In this document: one piece after another, positions 11,595 through 27,400 of the stretch
Numbering within the stretch: position 1 is the first letter of the stretch
Layout of the letters: each line of letters opens with the position of its first letter
Source: Antedon mediterranea
Lineage: Eukaryota; Echinodermata; Crinoidea; Comatulida; Antedonidae
Reading direction: 5' to 3'
NCBI RefSeq assembly: GCF_964355755.1
Contig: NC_092671.1
Span: 13,620,501 to 13,684,500 of the forward strand
Length of the DNA: 64,000 bases
Made by a program: the position numbers and the translations under genes
The notes under the pieces: model-generated
Seen by the model: only the letters and a program-made list of their open reading frames with translations
The model's database searches: none
Told to the model about the DNA's origin: nothing

Positions 11595-14382
11595 CTACTT
11601 TTCAGCATCAGGTTTTATTTGAAATCTGACGGCGCTGTCTATAATATCAGGGATCCAATCACGTAAAAGAACCAAAGGTTTCATGGAGAAAGGAAAATAA
11701 ATTTCACGTTGTCTAGTAACCGTACCTTTGATGATTGCCAAAGCAGTGTCACTTGCAGATGTTTTAAATAAAAATTCAGTGTTTAAAACATCCTTGGAAA
11801 ATTCTACAGCGTTTGTTGTGTTAATACTCCCTGTTTAAAGGAAAAATAAGATGAATGCAATGATGTCATCATTTATGGTGTGTGACATCACAGTATTGAG
11901 GGCTAATGCTTAAATATACACATATACAAAGCATGCTTGTTGAGTTTGTGCACTCTTTGTGTTCATAACAGTGTACGATGTCCCGCATAACTCACTCATC
12001 CTATATATTATGCAAGTTCTGGGGTACATATTATTTTGAAACCTGAGCTGCACCGACGAGATCTAATAAGATTGAAACAGCACTGTCTGCAGATTGGATT
12101 ATATATACATATATAAGTTACATACCAATAATACATAATGTTATGGACACATCTTGTTCTTTAAAGATCAGTTCCTGCCGCAAAGCACCAAAAAAGCCAC
12201 CAAGAGCAAACTTGGAGGCACTGTAGGATGCCGAGTATGGTATGCCTACTTTTCCTGAAGAAAGAAAAAATGGAAAAAAAGAAAAAATTGAAAAAGGAAA
12301 AAAGGAAGGAAAGAAAGGAATAATCCAACATTATTGTTCCTGTAAAAATTCAGTATGATATTCATATCCTGGTATTAATAACTGCAAATTTAGAGTATAC
12401 TTACTATACAATAGTATAATATATTAGAATAATATCCTTAATAAATTTACAGTATTTACTATTTGTATCCTACTCAACGCATTCAACAGTATTATAGAGG
12501 GGGCTATTACAAAATTATTTTATCTCTATTAATAAATACTGGTTAAGAGAATTCTCATAATATAGATATGAAACAGTATCTACAGCAACTACGTTACCTG
12601 CAAAAGATGAAACCACTGCAATAGATCCATTACTAGCATCTAACATTGGTAACGCTTCTGTTGCAAGACTGACATATGCATTAAAATTTATGTTGATGAC
12701 ATCATTCAATCTCTCCATATCACCTTTCCATGTTGTCAAGTAGTTTGACGTTATATGGTTTAGTATGAGATAGTCTAGGCCACCAAACATATTTTTAGCT
12801 TCTTGTATAAGCTGTTTGGTGTGGTTCATATTTGCCATGTCGAGTGGGAGATAGAAGGCCTCTTCTGCGCCTAATTCTTTACACTTTGCTACGACCTATA
12901 AAGCAAAAAATATCTACCATAAAAAACCATGAAATAAAGTTATAATTATAAAACAACCTTTCACATACACATTTAGGAACGGTTAATTTGTCTATACAAT
13001 GTTACTTTTTACTTGAGTTCTATAGCTAATTACTTATTATTTCCTATATATATATTTACATATTAATATATATCCACAACCAACACAGACTGTTTTTTTA
13101 ATGGAAAAAGCATATTCCGGAAAAGACTTAAATCCAAGGTTTCAGCCAAAGGAATCAAGTCATTTATATAGAATCAACCAAGATAGCAAAAACCAGATGT
13201 GTTACCTTTTGTAGCACTGCCTCCCTCCGTGCAGTTACAATAATTTTAGCTCCGAATCGTGCATAATGGTAGGCGATCTGCTCACCAATACCAGTGCTTG
13301 CTCCTGTTATCACAACTCGTTTCCCCTTAACCGATTCTATATCGGTAGAAATAGAACACAGATTTTTTGGTGGTTATGCAAAATGGATAATGTATTGCAT
13401 CCACTTCAGTACTCAGGGTGACAAGTTGGAATAGTTGGTTCATGCATAATATTGCCTCACACGTTTTTAAAAAATGGACAATTGAAATGCTACAAAAATT
13501 ATCAGTATATATGCACGGCTTTGTTTATTACATTAAGAAGCAAATTGTACTGTATGCCTCACTTGTATTTGTTATGTACAGTACAGTAGAGTATGTCACA
13601 CCAGACACCTTTTTATTTACAATTTATGGGTGTATGGGCTGTTTTGCATCTTCTACTCATGTTTGCGGGTCTTTATTGTGACCAAAACCAATAAAGGGTG
13701 CTATAACATATCCAAAGTGAAGAAATAATTAAAAATTGTCATGCAATTTTTAAAAGTCGACAATAAATGGTTATTAATTCATACAAAATTACATATTTAA
13801 ACAGCAGCAGCAATTTCAATTTATTAGAAATATATTTTGTTTAATACAAAAAATTGACATTAAAATAAAAGGCCTAAATGAAAAAATACAACAGTCATTC
13901 AAAACTATCAATTTAATAATAGTTAATCCAAGTATACTGTGGGTATAGTGTAGCCTGGGGTATAGTGTAGCCTAGCTAGTCTAGCACATACCTACAATCT
14001 AGGGCCTGGCCTACCTATAGAAAGGTAGAGCTAGGCCTCTAGCTACTAGTACTACTCTAGACCAGTACTAGTAGAAGTGGCATAACTGTGGGCATAGACT
14101 AGTAGTGTTGCTAATACCACTACTTGGAAAGCTGGAGTGGTAAGGGGCCGGAGCCTATAGACTAGTAGGCTAAACTTTTTTTTCTCCTCTACCTCTCTCT
14201 ATAGGCTACGCCTCTAGCTAGCACCGATTGAGGAGTAGGCCTAGGCCTAGCCTAGGGGTATAGCCTACTGGCAGATTATTTGCACATTTCTACAAACCTT
14301 CATCAAATCCATCATACATAAAATAGGCAACTGCAACCATTAAACAAAGTACATACAACACATTCTTGGTAAGGAACGCCAT
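11595..14382 (-). CDS. HSD11B1L: 11-beta-hydroxysteroid dehydrogenase 1-like short-chain dehydrogenase
   Basis: NAD(P)-dependent short-chain dehydrogenase of the HSD11B1/HSD11B1L group, expected in the ER membrane. The natural substrate in invertebrates is not known from sequence. Exons: 14298-14382, 13206-13336, 12598-12895, 12126-12254, 11595-11830 (stop TAG); 879 nt, 292 aa, the same length as human HSD11B1. A hydrophobic N-terminal anchor is residues ~5-25. The cofactor motif TGASTGIG is at 39-46, NH at 118-119 in LILNHIT, and the catalytic Ser in VVSSFAG is at ~169. YSASK is at 182-186 (Tyr182, Lys186), one residue off the human numbering. All four intron phases agree (1,0,1,1). Every catalytic residue is present, so the enzyme is probably active. 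Confidence 0.93.
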
Positions 14383-15457
14383 AGCTATATTATTGACCTT
14401 GACCACCTAATAAACTACATGAATGAATGAATAGCATTTCATAACTAAACACATGCTGTGTGTTCGATTCAGTCGGTCACATGACTTTATATCCAGGGAC
14501 GTGTGTTACGTAACTACGGTATTTATTTCACATTACGTAATCGGAATGCGTATGGGCAGTGAAGAGGCCCACTTTTTGACTCCGGACTACAGTATAAAAA
14601 AGACAAGCTTTTTGTACAGATATTCAATCATGTTTTTAAAGAATAAAAGATGCTATATTTTCCCCAATTTTGTATCTGACAACCACCATAGTCGATAAGT
14701 GACAAAGTATGCAACCACAGATAAAAAAAGAATTGTACAAATAAAGTGATAGAATTTGCTCTTTTCTTTAATGATCCACTGAAAGTAATGTGAAATGTAA
14801 ACTAAACGATCTTCATCAAATTCATATATTAATTGAATAATTTTGCTCATTATATTATATAATTGAAAAAACTATTTATAAATGCACAGTTATTCCGAAT
14901 CAATGTTTTTTTCAAATCTGCTACATATTTCAAGAATTTATTCTTAAAATCCATTTAGAAATTATTATAAAACAATCTTTATCGAATTTTAATCTATCAA
15001 TCACGTCTTGTATTAAGACATAATGTACATAATTGTTAATAAATATATAATCCAACATATATACATCACATTAATATAGCAGAGATGTCAACTAAAAGTA
15101 ATATTCATCCCCCTTTGCTGCTACAATTAACATATCTAGCTCCCTCTATAATTACCATATAATTACCACATCTAGCAATCTGCAGTTGTTAACGTGAGTA
15201 GGTTATAATGTTTATATCTCCCTCTGGTTTAATGTTGAGCTTTGTATTACTAACAAATAGGAAGCGATTAATATATTTCATTTATTGATAAATGCTGGTA
15301 GATGTTGGAACATTTCGTACCATTGAATTAAAAACAGAATTTAATTATGCTAAGTTTGTACTACATAAACATTATTTGGATAAAGAGCTATAAAAAGTTT
15401 AGGATGATATGATTGTCTTGACCAACTCTGTTCTTAATCTCCAGTTGAGTCTCTAAA
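14383..15457. other. Intergenic region between the SDR gene and the EGF receptor gene
   Basis: About 1.1 kb containing the SDR upstream region and the 3' flank of the EGF receptor. The sequence is AT-rich; short open frames on both strands have no splice sites or recognisable domain. I see no gene. Confidence 0.5.
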
Positions 15458-18400
15458 TCACCTATTTAGTGATCCATAGTTATTGCCTGTTGGAAAGACA
15501 GCCTTCCCAACTCTTACTGATTTTGGACCAAATTCAAGCTCATTATATCCATCTTGGACTTTGTTTTCCTTTTGTAGTCTGCCATAATTGCTGTTATTTC
15601 CATTGAGCTTACTCCCTTCTGAACTAATTCGTTTCCGCCTCTTGGCACTGTGACCTAACAAGTCATATTCATTCTTTTTACTTTTAACAACAGGACCTAA
15701 TGTATGATGTCGCATCAATGGGTTTGTCACTTCTTCGTATGTGTCAGAGACTTCAAATGATTTTGACGGATCCGACACATTAATGGTGATATCCTCATAG
15801 TTATTAGGAACGGGTAAACATTTATCGGTTTCTCCATCACTGATGCTATCGTAATCATCATCTTCATTTTCTGGTACCATTGGTTCCAGAACGTAATACT
15901 GATGCTGCGACGACATAGGTTTTGGTTCGTCAGTTTGAGCTTCGTTAAGGAAATCATAACAATTATTTTCAGAATTGTCTATTTTACCAGAATCTTTTCT
16001 CTCTATTGATGAATAAGCTTCATCGTAAAAATCCGCATTGCTATCTGTTGGTTTATCTGGTGTTTCGCATGTGTTTTGTGCCGGTAGCGCTGGCGGAGTT
16101 GCATATGTGTACTCGTTAAAGCTGCTTGTTGAGTGACACATGTTAATCTCAACCTCTGTGTAACTGTTATCATCAAGATCAATTGGACAAGAAGTTGAGT
16201 TGCTCGCTATAATATCTGGTGTGTCGCCTTCTTTATGTAAGCGAGTAGTGAATTCACATACGCCGCTGTCACCAGATGAAGTGAATGTCTGTATTGTAGT
16301 CCTCGTGTTGTAAGGTCTATCAGTACCTTAGATACAAACAAATGTAAACAAAAATAATAATGTGGGTGCATAATAACTATTCATTAACGTTATGTGGATA
16401 GGAAAGGGAATTTTAAGAAGAGTCAAACTTTAAGAATAAGAATACAGTACATATAATAGATCAGTTGCCTCTTCCAATCTTCACTTTTCTCACTCTGCTT
16501 CAACATAAAGTATAACCACATTCACATTGCCAAGCAAAACTACACACACCAGGGTGTCCAGATTTCTATGAAAAGCTCATAATCAGCGCCTTTTCTTTAA
16601 TTTGTAGGATTGTTAGCTTAACATTACTAGAAGTAATAAATGATATAGAGATAGATTAATACAGGCTGTTTTGCGTATAATGGGTGATGTTGGCCATCCC
16701 CTAAATGATCAATTTATTCAAACCCGAAGTGGTAGGCTCTGTGTCCCTAAGACAAGAACAAACCGATCCCGTTTACGGCAAAAAAGATAGGATACTGTAG
16801 AGTTAACGTATCATTGTGCAATTCTTCCTTTTTAATATTGTATTTTTAATAGTTTTAATAATTTTATGATAAAAGCTTTTAATCTGTATGTATTATAACC
16901 TAGCTTTTGATGTATTTTTGTGTATTATATTGTAATCTTCTGAATTTGTATAGTATATCTTTTTTTTATATTTTATGCCAGTTTCAAATGTATTTCCATT
17001 TTATATTACTATGGACAATAAAATAATATCAGTACTAGCATGTATACTGTGAGCTACATTCCGTATAGAAAGTAATAACAGAAAACATGTCTTGTATGTA
17101 AAAACGTTAAAACTTTGCTTTGTTCCATATCAATTCATTATTCACTACTGTAATTATGTTTTTATTGCTTAATTATACTTGTCCAAACAGAATTCAACAA
17201 AGTAAAAGTTGAAATATTGAATCAATGTTCATTGTTCTTCTTGCATACATTTTCTTGAAAGAATATTTGGATGCCAAACGGCTGAAATTTCCCACTTGTG
17301 GTGCCGATAAAGTATACAAAAAATCATAAGTTATTCATTGAACATCCCGAGGGAATCCCTAAAATCTCTGTTTGAAATACTGTATATAAAAAAATTTGAC
17401 CTATATGCTGTCATTTAATATGTGTAGTCAAATTCATTATTTTATATTCATGAAATAAATAAATAATGTAAGTTAAAAAACATCAGGAATTAGTTTGCAT
17501 CCCATGGAAATTCATAAGAATCTTTGTTTAAAATTTACTGTGTATGGAATTTATAAACTTGTCCTATTAGTTTATCATAAAATATAGTCTACTTCATTCT
17601 GTTTGATTTGTTAGAGTTTTCAGCATTACCATGTATACAATGTGTTTCATTAACAACATAACCTGAATACATACCATTTGAAGAGTTAATAGACACGACA
17701 TCATTCATATTTTTAGACCTTGACCCATGTTTGTACCTATTAATATAAAAGAGAGAACACATAATCACTATCTAACTGTTGAAGATTAAATCATACTTTG
17801 AATAGGTTATTTTGTAGTTTTAAATTGAATCACTTGCATAAAATTAAACAAATATTTTCACTTATAAAATCAACCAAAAACTATAAGACTTTTTTTAAGG
17901 TAAATAATTTGGGTTTCTTTCGATCCAATTTTTGGTCAACGTGGATAACTAGTATGTGACATAATACTTTAAAGTGATTTTAAACCAGATTTGAATCATC
18001 ATGGACCATGACTTGTCCGTACATACATACATATACACACTTGTTTGGTAACCCTCTTAGCTACTTTTCAAGATGTATATCTCATTATATTTTATTTCAC
18101 ATATTTCTTTGTAACAACAATTCATGCTTAAGCAATTATTCATAATGTTTAGTTGCTGCAATGTTACTGCATTCCAGACATTTAATATTCTACTCATGTC
18201 CAAGGAATAAATGCATAATGTTCTCTAATTTCATAATTTCGTAATTCAATTACAACATGATGTATTTCATATTTTGAAATGATTTGGAATGTTTAAACCA
18301 ATTTTACTGAATATCACATCAACAGATTTCAATAGTGGATTGTAAGTTTATGATGCCACTGTATATTAGTGGCTAAGTATATCAAACAGTGGTAAAGAAA

Positions 18401-21400
18401 GGGGGGAGGGGGAGACAGACAATCTTTTATTTAATGGGGTTTAAGGACAAGCACTCACATACATTGATGTACTAGAGTCAGATACTGGTATGCAGAGAGA
18501 AGAACTGGCTGTCACAATGGCAGATAGGAAATTATGGAGGAATCTAGTCATATAAATTTGGGTATGTCCCGGAATAAGTACTTAAGTAAAGGACACTAGT
18601 GTAAGGACGACAGATGGGAAAGAAGACTACTTTATAATAATTATAATTATAATTTAATGGATTGTGTGGGAATACAGTACAGTATGTCTACAAACTTTTC
18701 TTGTAATGCAAATTAAATGCTATGAAAAGTTTATTGCGAAATGTCACTAAGCAATTGTACATTTTTGGAATTAAATGCATTGCGGATACAGACTAATAAA
18801 TGTAATCGGAAAATTAGTTATGTGAATTGCATAGAATAATTGCATATTAGATTGAAAGATATGCTATACATCAAACATGCCAAATTTTGCCTGGTTAGGT
18901 TCTTTGATAATGGCCACATGATTTTGGATATCGGCCAAAATGATACTAACTTTTGAAATATTGTATTTTAACTAAATGATGTATTATACTAAATGACCAA
19001 GTGATTGTGTTGAATAAGGCAATTTATATGGCACCTAAATAAATTTCATTTGATTCGACGACTGTGGGTCACTTAACATGAAATAGTATGTACTGTTATG
19101 TAATAGTACTTTTTTCAGCATGAAATCCAATAGCAACATTTCTTCACGACGCAACTCTCCTTCACAACAACAAGATCAGAACAATGGCAATGACAAGAAT
19201 TTACTTAGATGTTATATAAAACAAATAGTGAATATTTTTATATTCTTAGATGGTAGAAATAATTTCATTTGGTGTAATATGAAATTCTATTTTCACTCGG
19301 GCTTCACCTCATGAAAATCAAATTTCATTTTTCACTGATTGAAATTATTTTTATTGCACTCATAAACATTCATTATTTGCAAGGAGTGACCATGTGTTTT
19401 AAACTTTTACTAATAGTCAGCTAAAACTTTCTGAGATGTCGGGTTTATGTTTATTGAAAGTAATCAAATATAATGTACCACCATATATTTGACTTCTATT
19501 TTCTTAATTGTTTGATAAACTCATATTCTGATGATGTGTATATTCTTTTACTATTGAATGTAGTGATTCTAATCAATGATTGAGTTGAATTAATATCATG
19601 GTTGATTGGAAGTGTCTTGTCTTTTCCTTTTATAAAAAGATTTTAAACTTTGATAACCCAGATACAATATACTGTATAAATCATTATCTCTTTTTTTATG
19701 TATTTTCTCATTGTGGTATTTCTAGATAAAAGAATTGAACTTTGATAAGACTGGTTTTATTTTATATCTTTCTAAGAGGATATTTGACAGTATCCTTGAA
19801 ATCACAGATCTTTTTACGATCTAATTCAATAAAAGTTCAGTCAATCAATTTTTATGGTCAACCTCCATATAATCAGGCAAAAGAAATAATAAATTTCCCA
19901 ACATTTCAAATTTTCAGAAAACGTAAAGTGTGGTTAGTGGAATTGCATATACCGGTAAACCTATTTTAGTATTGGGAAATTATACATATTTTCCTAAAGA
20001 GAAATAGTCTGTTTTTTTATTTTATAATACACTGTCAAAAAAGATTTATACGATTACGAGAGGCTATCAAAAATCATTGTGTGCATTCAATTCTCAAATA
20101 GGCTCCAGAGATTCTATAATGTTTATTACATTGAATATCACAAGACACAGAAGCATTGTTTATGGCATGTTGTAAATTGCTTGGCAAGAACAAAATTATA
20201 AAAATAATAAAATCAATTTTTATATAATCTCTAGGCTCTACTTTTTAACAATATAATTTATAAGCGTCATTCATTTTTTTTGTCAATTTGTCTTCAATTT
20301 CGAAAAGCCTAAAATGATCTATTATTTCTTTTTGCAGTCTAAGTAACATTTGTGCAGGCAAAGTAACACTAGAGTTATAGCATTATAAATAAATAATATC
20401 GCAATAATCATGGATTATTGTCATCCAGACTATGATAGAAATATGAACATTTTTGGTTTTCCTTTGATAACAATATACTAATTTCCATCACAATTATAAC
20501 ATAAATGATATTACAATTTATCAAAATTTCACAGGCAGTGGTTCCCTCCGACTTTAGGGAGGGGAATATTAAAATTAACAGCTATGAGGGGCCAACTCAT
20601 CTAAAATAACCATGCAGAATTTATTAATATCAATAAGTTTTGTTGGCTATAATGGATTCCCACTCCTTCAGTTTTTTCAACAGGGCCCAGATTTTGTTAA
20701 CCCTCTACTCTTCCAAATGATGCACTGGGTAAATAATTGACAGTAAATAAATGTTAAATATTAATACAAACCCTTTCTGATAGATCCTTCTACCAATGAG
20801 AATGATTAACATAAAAATTAGAAGAAAACTAAGTGTTGATGCTGAGATGATGATAAACAACGGAAAATCACTATCTCTTTCTTCAAGTACATAATTCATA
20901 ACAATTGTAGAAGGACCTGAAATGAACAAAATAAACATCAGTATATATTAGATTAATATTGCATAAAAGCATCGCAATATAAAAAGTTATGTTATTTATG
21001 TTAAATATTGATATATAGAGAAATAGCGGATTCATGATTTTTAAAGAACAGGAGGTGCGGGGGTGAGAGGAAGGACAAAAATGCTGACCCTACTGGTCTA
21101 TCTTTTACTTAAGCGTGGTTCCCACTAGAATGTAACGCAAGGACGTAAACGCAACGCAAGCGTTTTAACCAATGACAAGCAAAGTTATAAACAGTTAGCA
21201 ATCAAAAGCGAATAAGCCATCGCTTGTGATTGGTCAGTTCACTTGCGTTGCGTTACGTCCTTGCGTTGCGTCGCTAGTGAGAACCACGCTTAAGTATCTA
21301 CAAAATGTAAATGAAGACAGGCCAGAATCCCCCAAACTTCAACAGTTTAAGTATACTGTACACCAAAGAGCATAATGTATGTATTGACACTGGGAATACA

Positions 21401-24400
21401 CTAAAGTGTATTTACAAGGCCAGTAAAAAACTTAAATTAGATATAATAATAATAATATAATAATCAGGGAAGAGTGAATCTTCCCTGATAAAAACATAAT
21501 ACAATCATTTTTCCAAACTAATTTAAGATTTAGCATCAAGGGACCAATAGAAAACAACTGTTGAGTTAAATACATACATACTATATAATAGTAAAATTGT
21601 TATAGTCAGACAGGCAATGGTTAAATTTGAATCTCTGGAGACATTAGTTAATACATTTTGATTGTTGGCCATAAACTGTCTACTTATTCATCTTTCATAA
21701 AATACTTCAAACACACTATTAGTATATACAGAGTTTGAGAAAGTATTTTGATTTTGTTTAGTAACCACCCCTCCTCTGAACCTCCATACCCTCTCTAATG
21801 AATAAAAACACACCAAATGGTTAGCTGACGTAATTTCCACAAACATAAATCAAGATGTTTACCACTAATACACAACATAGGTTTTTAAAAGAAGTTACAA
21901 ACAGGTGTTATAATTAATCAAAGTAATTAATTTGATAAATACACTAACACCAAGGGGTATACTAATATATCACAAATACACTAACATCAAGGGGTATACT
22001 AATATATCACAAATACACTAACAGTAAGGGGTATACTAATATATCACAAATACACTAACACCAAGGGATATACTAATATATCACAAATACACTAACACCA
22101 AGGGGTATACTAATATATCACAAATACACTAACAGCAAGGGGTATACTAATATATCACAAATACACTAACATCAAGGGGTATACTAATATATCACAAATA
22201 CACTAACACCAAGGGGTATACTAATATATCACAAATACACTAATATATCACAAATACACTAACATCCAGGGGTATACTAATACATCACAAATACACTAAT
22301 ATATCACAAATACACTAACACCAAGGGATATACTAATATATCACAAATACACTAACACCAAGGGGTATACTAATATATCACAAATACACTAATATATCAC
22401 AAATACACTAACATAAAGGGGTGCACACTAAAAAATCACAAATACACTAATATTATCACAAATACACTAACATCAAGGGATGTACATTAATATATCACAA
22501 ATTACACTAATGTCAAGGTTTACACTATCACAAATACACCAACATCAAGGTGTACACTAATATATGAAGGGGTACACTAATATATTAAGAATTCCATTAG
22601 TAGTATTATAACATCTTGAGTAGCACCCGCTAGGCTTGATCTCCTCCATTAGTTGTAAAATGAATAGCGGCTGGTTTTTAAGGTTTTACAATATAGAATG
22701 ATTGATATCGTCAATATTCCTAACTAACGTCATACAAGATGTCGCTTACCGTACTAAAACCTTACTTTGGAGATTAATCTGATATACAGCATGCAATATA
22801 AAAGTCACTAGTACTAATACTAAGTTATAGTTTATAACCAAAAACTAAATGCAATAACACCAACTTAACATCAATAATCAAATCTCTTTAGTACAACTAT
22901 AGTTTCTTTATAATTGTAGTTGTTGTGAAATCATCATTGATCTAACTAGTATTTTATGATGGATTGGTAGCAAGAGGTATGAAAAAGGAAATTTTTTTAA
23001 TTAAAATGTGATTTCATTGGTCAGTTGGTTGGTTGTGTTTCTCTGTTCCTTTCTGTTTTCACAACATATTCACAAAACAGTACTATCAATTAGTAGTACA
23101 GCTAATAATTGTGAGAGGGAGCCACTGCCTGTGTCACTTTGACAAGTAATATCGTTTTGTGTTAAAATGATTGTTTAATAAAATATAAATAATTTAAGTA
23201 TGATGACTTAAATGAGACTGTCTGCTCCATTAGGCAAATGGGTGCCATGAGATCAAGTATTATATAATATATACACATTTATCATTAGATTTTAGGAAAT
23301 TTAATACTCTAACAGCAGACTATTTGACGCATAATATACTGTTTAATAACACTAAAAATATAGGTCTCATTTCCATATGCTTAAAAATGGATAAAAGGAT
23401 ACATTTAATTTATCGAAGTAACACTATCATTATCATTAAAAACAGAGTGAAAAAATTTATATGTGCATATTATATCTGAGATAGGATATTATGCTGATGA
23501 TGTTTTTTTATATTTTACATGATGGGGAAGTTTGGATGACAGTAATTATCATAAATAAAGTTATATATAGTTTTAAAACTATCTTTTTGAAAGTTCCTAA
23601 ATAATTGATTACAGTATTTTTAAATTGTTAAATTACTTGTATTGTTACAAACAAGAAAAATAACTTTATTCTTTGGAATAATTGAAAAAAAAAAAACCAA
23701 ATAAATACAGATTAAATGAGTACCTTTAGCTCGTCAATAGTACAATTATACTAAAAAAGTAGAAGTAACATTAATTTTTGAGTACAATAATAATGTATTC
23801 TCTACAGTAGGCCTACAAAAACCTCAGTTACTTTGCAAGGCTTATCAGAATTAGCAATGACTCAATATTCGCATTTTCTCGTTTTATGAAATCCCATGAC
23901 TACAAAATGTGGCTTACGTCTAGTATAAATGATTCATTGTATGTATGGTTGCGTCTTATTTAGGGATATGTATTGATATTTGTATATTACGATTTTAATA
24001 ACATGTGTAAAGAATTTCTCGATGTTTAGCTATTGTATGTTCTTTATTTTTTTGGAACATTTTAGACTCAAACTGCTCTTAGTATCATCCTCCTACACGG
24101 TTTATTTATTGTACACACAAAATAAAAACAATAAAGATCTATAGGTGTCTTAATCTTTGTTTGAAAAAAAAACCATATTTCAGCCTCACAAACATGATGC
24201 ATTTAGAATCCATTGACGCTGTCTGTACAAAATATAACACAGCCACTTGATATTAAATAGCTTGTATACTGCAATATAGTTTGCAATATTTCTGTTTTAA
24301 CAATTGTACTGTAGATGCGGTAATTACGCAGAGTATATTGAATTTCCAGTCAGGAATGATTAATTGAATACATTAGTGCTTGTTGTTGATGTGATATCGC

Positions 24401-27400
24401 AACATAAACACATTAATGAAACATGGGAATTTTAATATGTATTTGATATCAAATATTCAAGGTTAAAATAGATTCTATATGGAAATTGATATACTGGTGA
24501 AATGAGGATGTTAATTAAGTTAATAAACAATTTTTATAGATTATTATAAATATTGGTCCCTTCTGGGACTGGAGCTGATGAAACATTATTACTACCTAGA
24601 AACTAGCTTTATGAAAACTAATTGATAGCCAACACTGCTTCATCAAATTTAAACAAATACGGGACAGTCATGCAGCTCATGTTTAAAAACACTGCGTAAA
24701 GTTTGAAAAAAAAAAGCTGTAATATTCTATAGCAAATACAGTATGCACTTTTAAAGACTTACTTTGGGAATATGGTAAAGGACAGGCACCATTGATGGGG
24801 TTACACATCCCATGATTACATGTACATGTATGCAAACAACTTGGGCCAAAGAATCCTCTTGGACAAGAAACATTACATCTGAGAATTAAAAAAAATATAT
24901 ATGAAGATACAAGATAATGTCTATTGCCTTTTCCAATGTTCTGTATGAGATCGTAAAACTGGTTCATATGAGAAAATAATAATTACTGTAGGCCTACTGC
25001 CTTATATTCCAATCTCCAAAATTAGAATTCTTTAAGTAATGATCAATGTGAAGGTATAAGGTTTACTGAGTCAGACATACAATTATTTAAAAGATGATGG
25101 TTTCACTTTGATTTGGATGACAGTGTGCTACTTTAAGTGAAACAATGAGTCATGCAGATATTAAATGATATACAGTAGTCTACAGGTAGAAGAGTACTGT
25201 ATTACTCGCATGTTTAAATATAATTAGTTATTTAATCATTTATAGTAATCATTTATGAATAATAAGAGTGTTTCTACTTTAAAAAAACATGGAAAAGCCT
25301 GTGTTTATTTCAAAACAGAAATAAAGTATCAAACCGGATATGTTAATAATAATTGCAGATAGAACATTTTTCGAGAAGTTACATCAAATAAATATAACAT
25401 AAACATTGCATAGATTAAATATGATAAACTGTTTGTGATGACTTGTGCTTTTAATAGCAGACCGCTCATTAAATACTATTTCTATATGATGAGTTATAAA
25501 TGGACTAAACTGATGGTGTTATGATGAGGTTTCACCCGACACATTAACAGCAGTATGCTTGGTGCCATTTAAGGAAATGTATCTAGAAAACATTTTGAAT
25601 GTTTCAAACATGCTATGCTTTAAATATAAATTATATGATATCAGAAGCGGTAGAGAACATGATAATTATATACAGTAAGTGTATTATTTTAGGGAAAAAA
25701 ATTGTACAAAACTTGATTAAATTGCAATATTTCTTTGATTTTCTTTTGAATTTGTTGAATTTCCTAAACTGAGCACCATTTATTTACTATTGTATAAAGT
25801 GTAACATTGTGTAGTCCAAAAGATCTATTTTGCACTACAGTATGCAAGTGCTATTAAACATTTGTGCAGGGCATGGTAAACTGGTAAAGGTACAAATACT
25901 TCGTTTGGTATACTCAATATCAAATATTCTCACTAATTTGTATTTGTAAATATCTTAGCCTAAGTAAAAAGATTGATAAACTAAAGTACTTTAAAACAAA
26001 ACAAAATCTTACCTTTCACCTTTAAATCCCGATTCACACACATCACACGACCCATTGACGTGGAAGCATACATTGAGTCTTGGACATTTTGGACATGTTA
26101 AACTACAAGCAGGACCAAACAATCCAGGAGTACACATTGCTTCACATTCAGCTCCACTCCAACCAGGTTCACAGTTACATTTACCAGAAACTGCATCACA
26201 TGTTTCATTACCACGGCAGTTGCATTTATTTAAACAGCTTGGCCCGTAGTAGCCTTCAGGGCATGGTAGTATGCAGGTTGGTCCTGAATAGCCAGCCGGA
26301 CAAACACATTCATCGTAATCATCATGGCATATAAGTGGACCTTCGCACAAGCATTGCTCACAGTTGATCCCGCCTCTAGAAGACCGACACATCTCTTCAC
26401 AGTCTTTACCCTGGTAACCTGCATCACACAAACATGTGCCTGTTTCTGGATTACATTGTGCACCGTTCTGACAAGTACATTTTTGTGCGCATTTATACCC
26501 GTACGTACCCTTCAAACATGGTTGACGACAATCTTCCCCTCCCCATCCTACCAGACACTCATTTAAACACTGACCTGTGACATGATGGCATGGCAATCCT
26601 TTACAGTTGCATTCCTCGCTGCATCCTATCCCATAATAATCACTATCGCAAGGAGAATTACATGATCTACCTGTCCAACCATTTGTACAATCACATTGTC
26701 TCATTTTTGTATCACACATTGCATCATTTGCGCATAGAGTACTATCGCAGTCCGGTATACATTTATTAGGATGAATACTTGGATCGCAAATCTCACAGTG
26801 CTTGCCAGTATATCCTACAGAACAGCTACATTGTTTTACAATTGTGTCGCACACACCTCCATTTATGCATATTGCATTACAATAATCAAAACACTGCATT
26901 GTTGTTGATGCAGGTAAACATATCTCGCATCTTTCTCCACTAAATCCAAGAGGTTCACACATGCAGATCCCATTAACACTGCTGCAATCTGCGCCATTAA
27001 GACAGTCACACTCTTCTCTGCAGTACCTTCCAAAAGTTCCACGTGGACACTGTCTTTCACAAGTGTTGCCGATGAATCCAGGAAGACATACACAGTCACC
27101 GTTGACAGGTTCGCAGTCAGCACCGTTAATGCAATTGCATTCGTACATACAGTCTTGACCATATCTACCAATATTACACGGGAGCTCGCACTTAGTGCCC
27201 TCCCATCCTGGAGGACATAGGCACTTCCCTGTGTTCATATTACAATTCCCACGAGAACAATGAAGCTCATTTGAACATTCTAAAACAAATTAATAAATAT
27301 TTATTAATAAGATATATTATTTAGACACGGTAAAACCTTTCATAACATGACATTGGCTCAACTTGGTCAATTACAAAAACATTATCATTATCTTTATTAT

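Noticed and set aside
19120-19314. Plus-strand frame starting MKSNSNISSRRNS preceded by a pyrimidine tract and CAG
   Set aside because: No donor follows, there is no second exon, and it lies antisense inside an intron of the EGF receptor; the polar stretch is short and low in complexity.
26055-27158. Several plus- and minus-strand frames within 26009-27238
   Set aside because: They are shadows of the 1,267-nt EGF exon; its cysteine-rich pattern appears only in the annotated frame.
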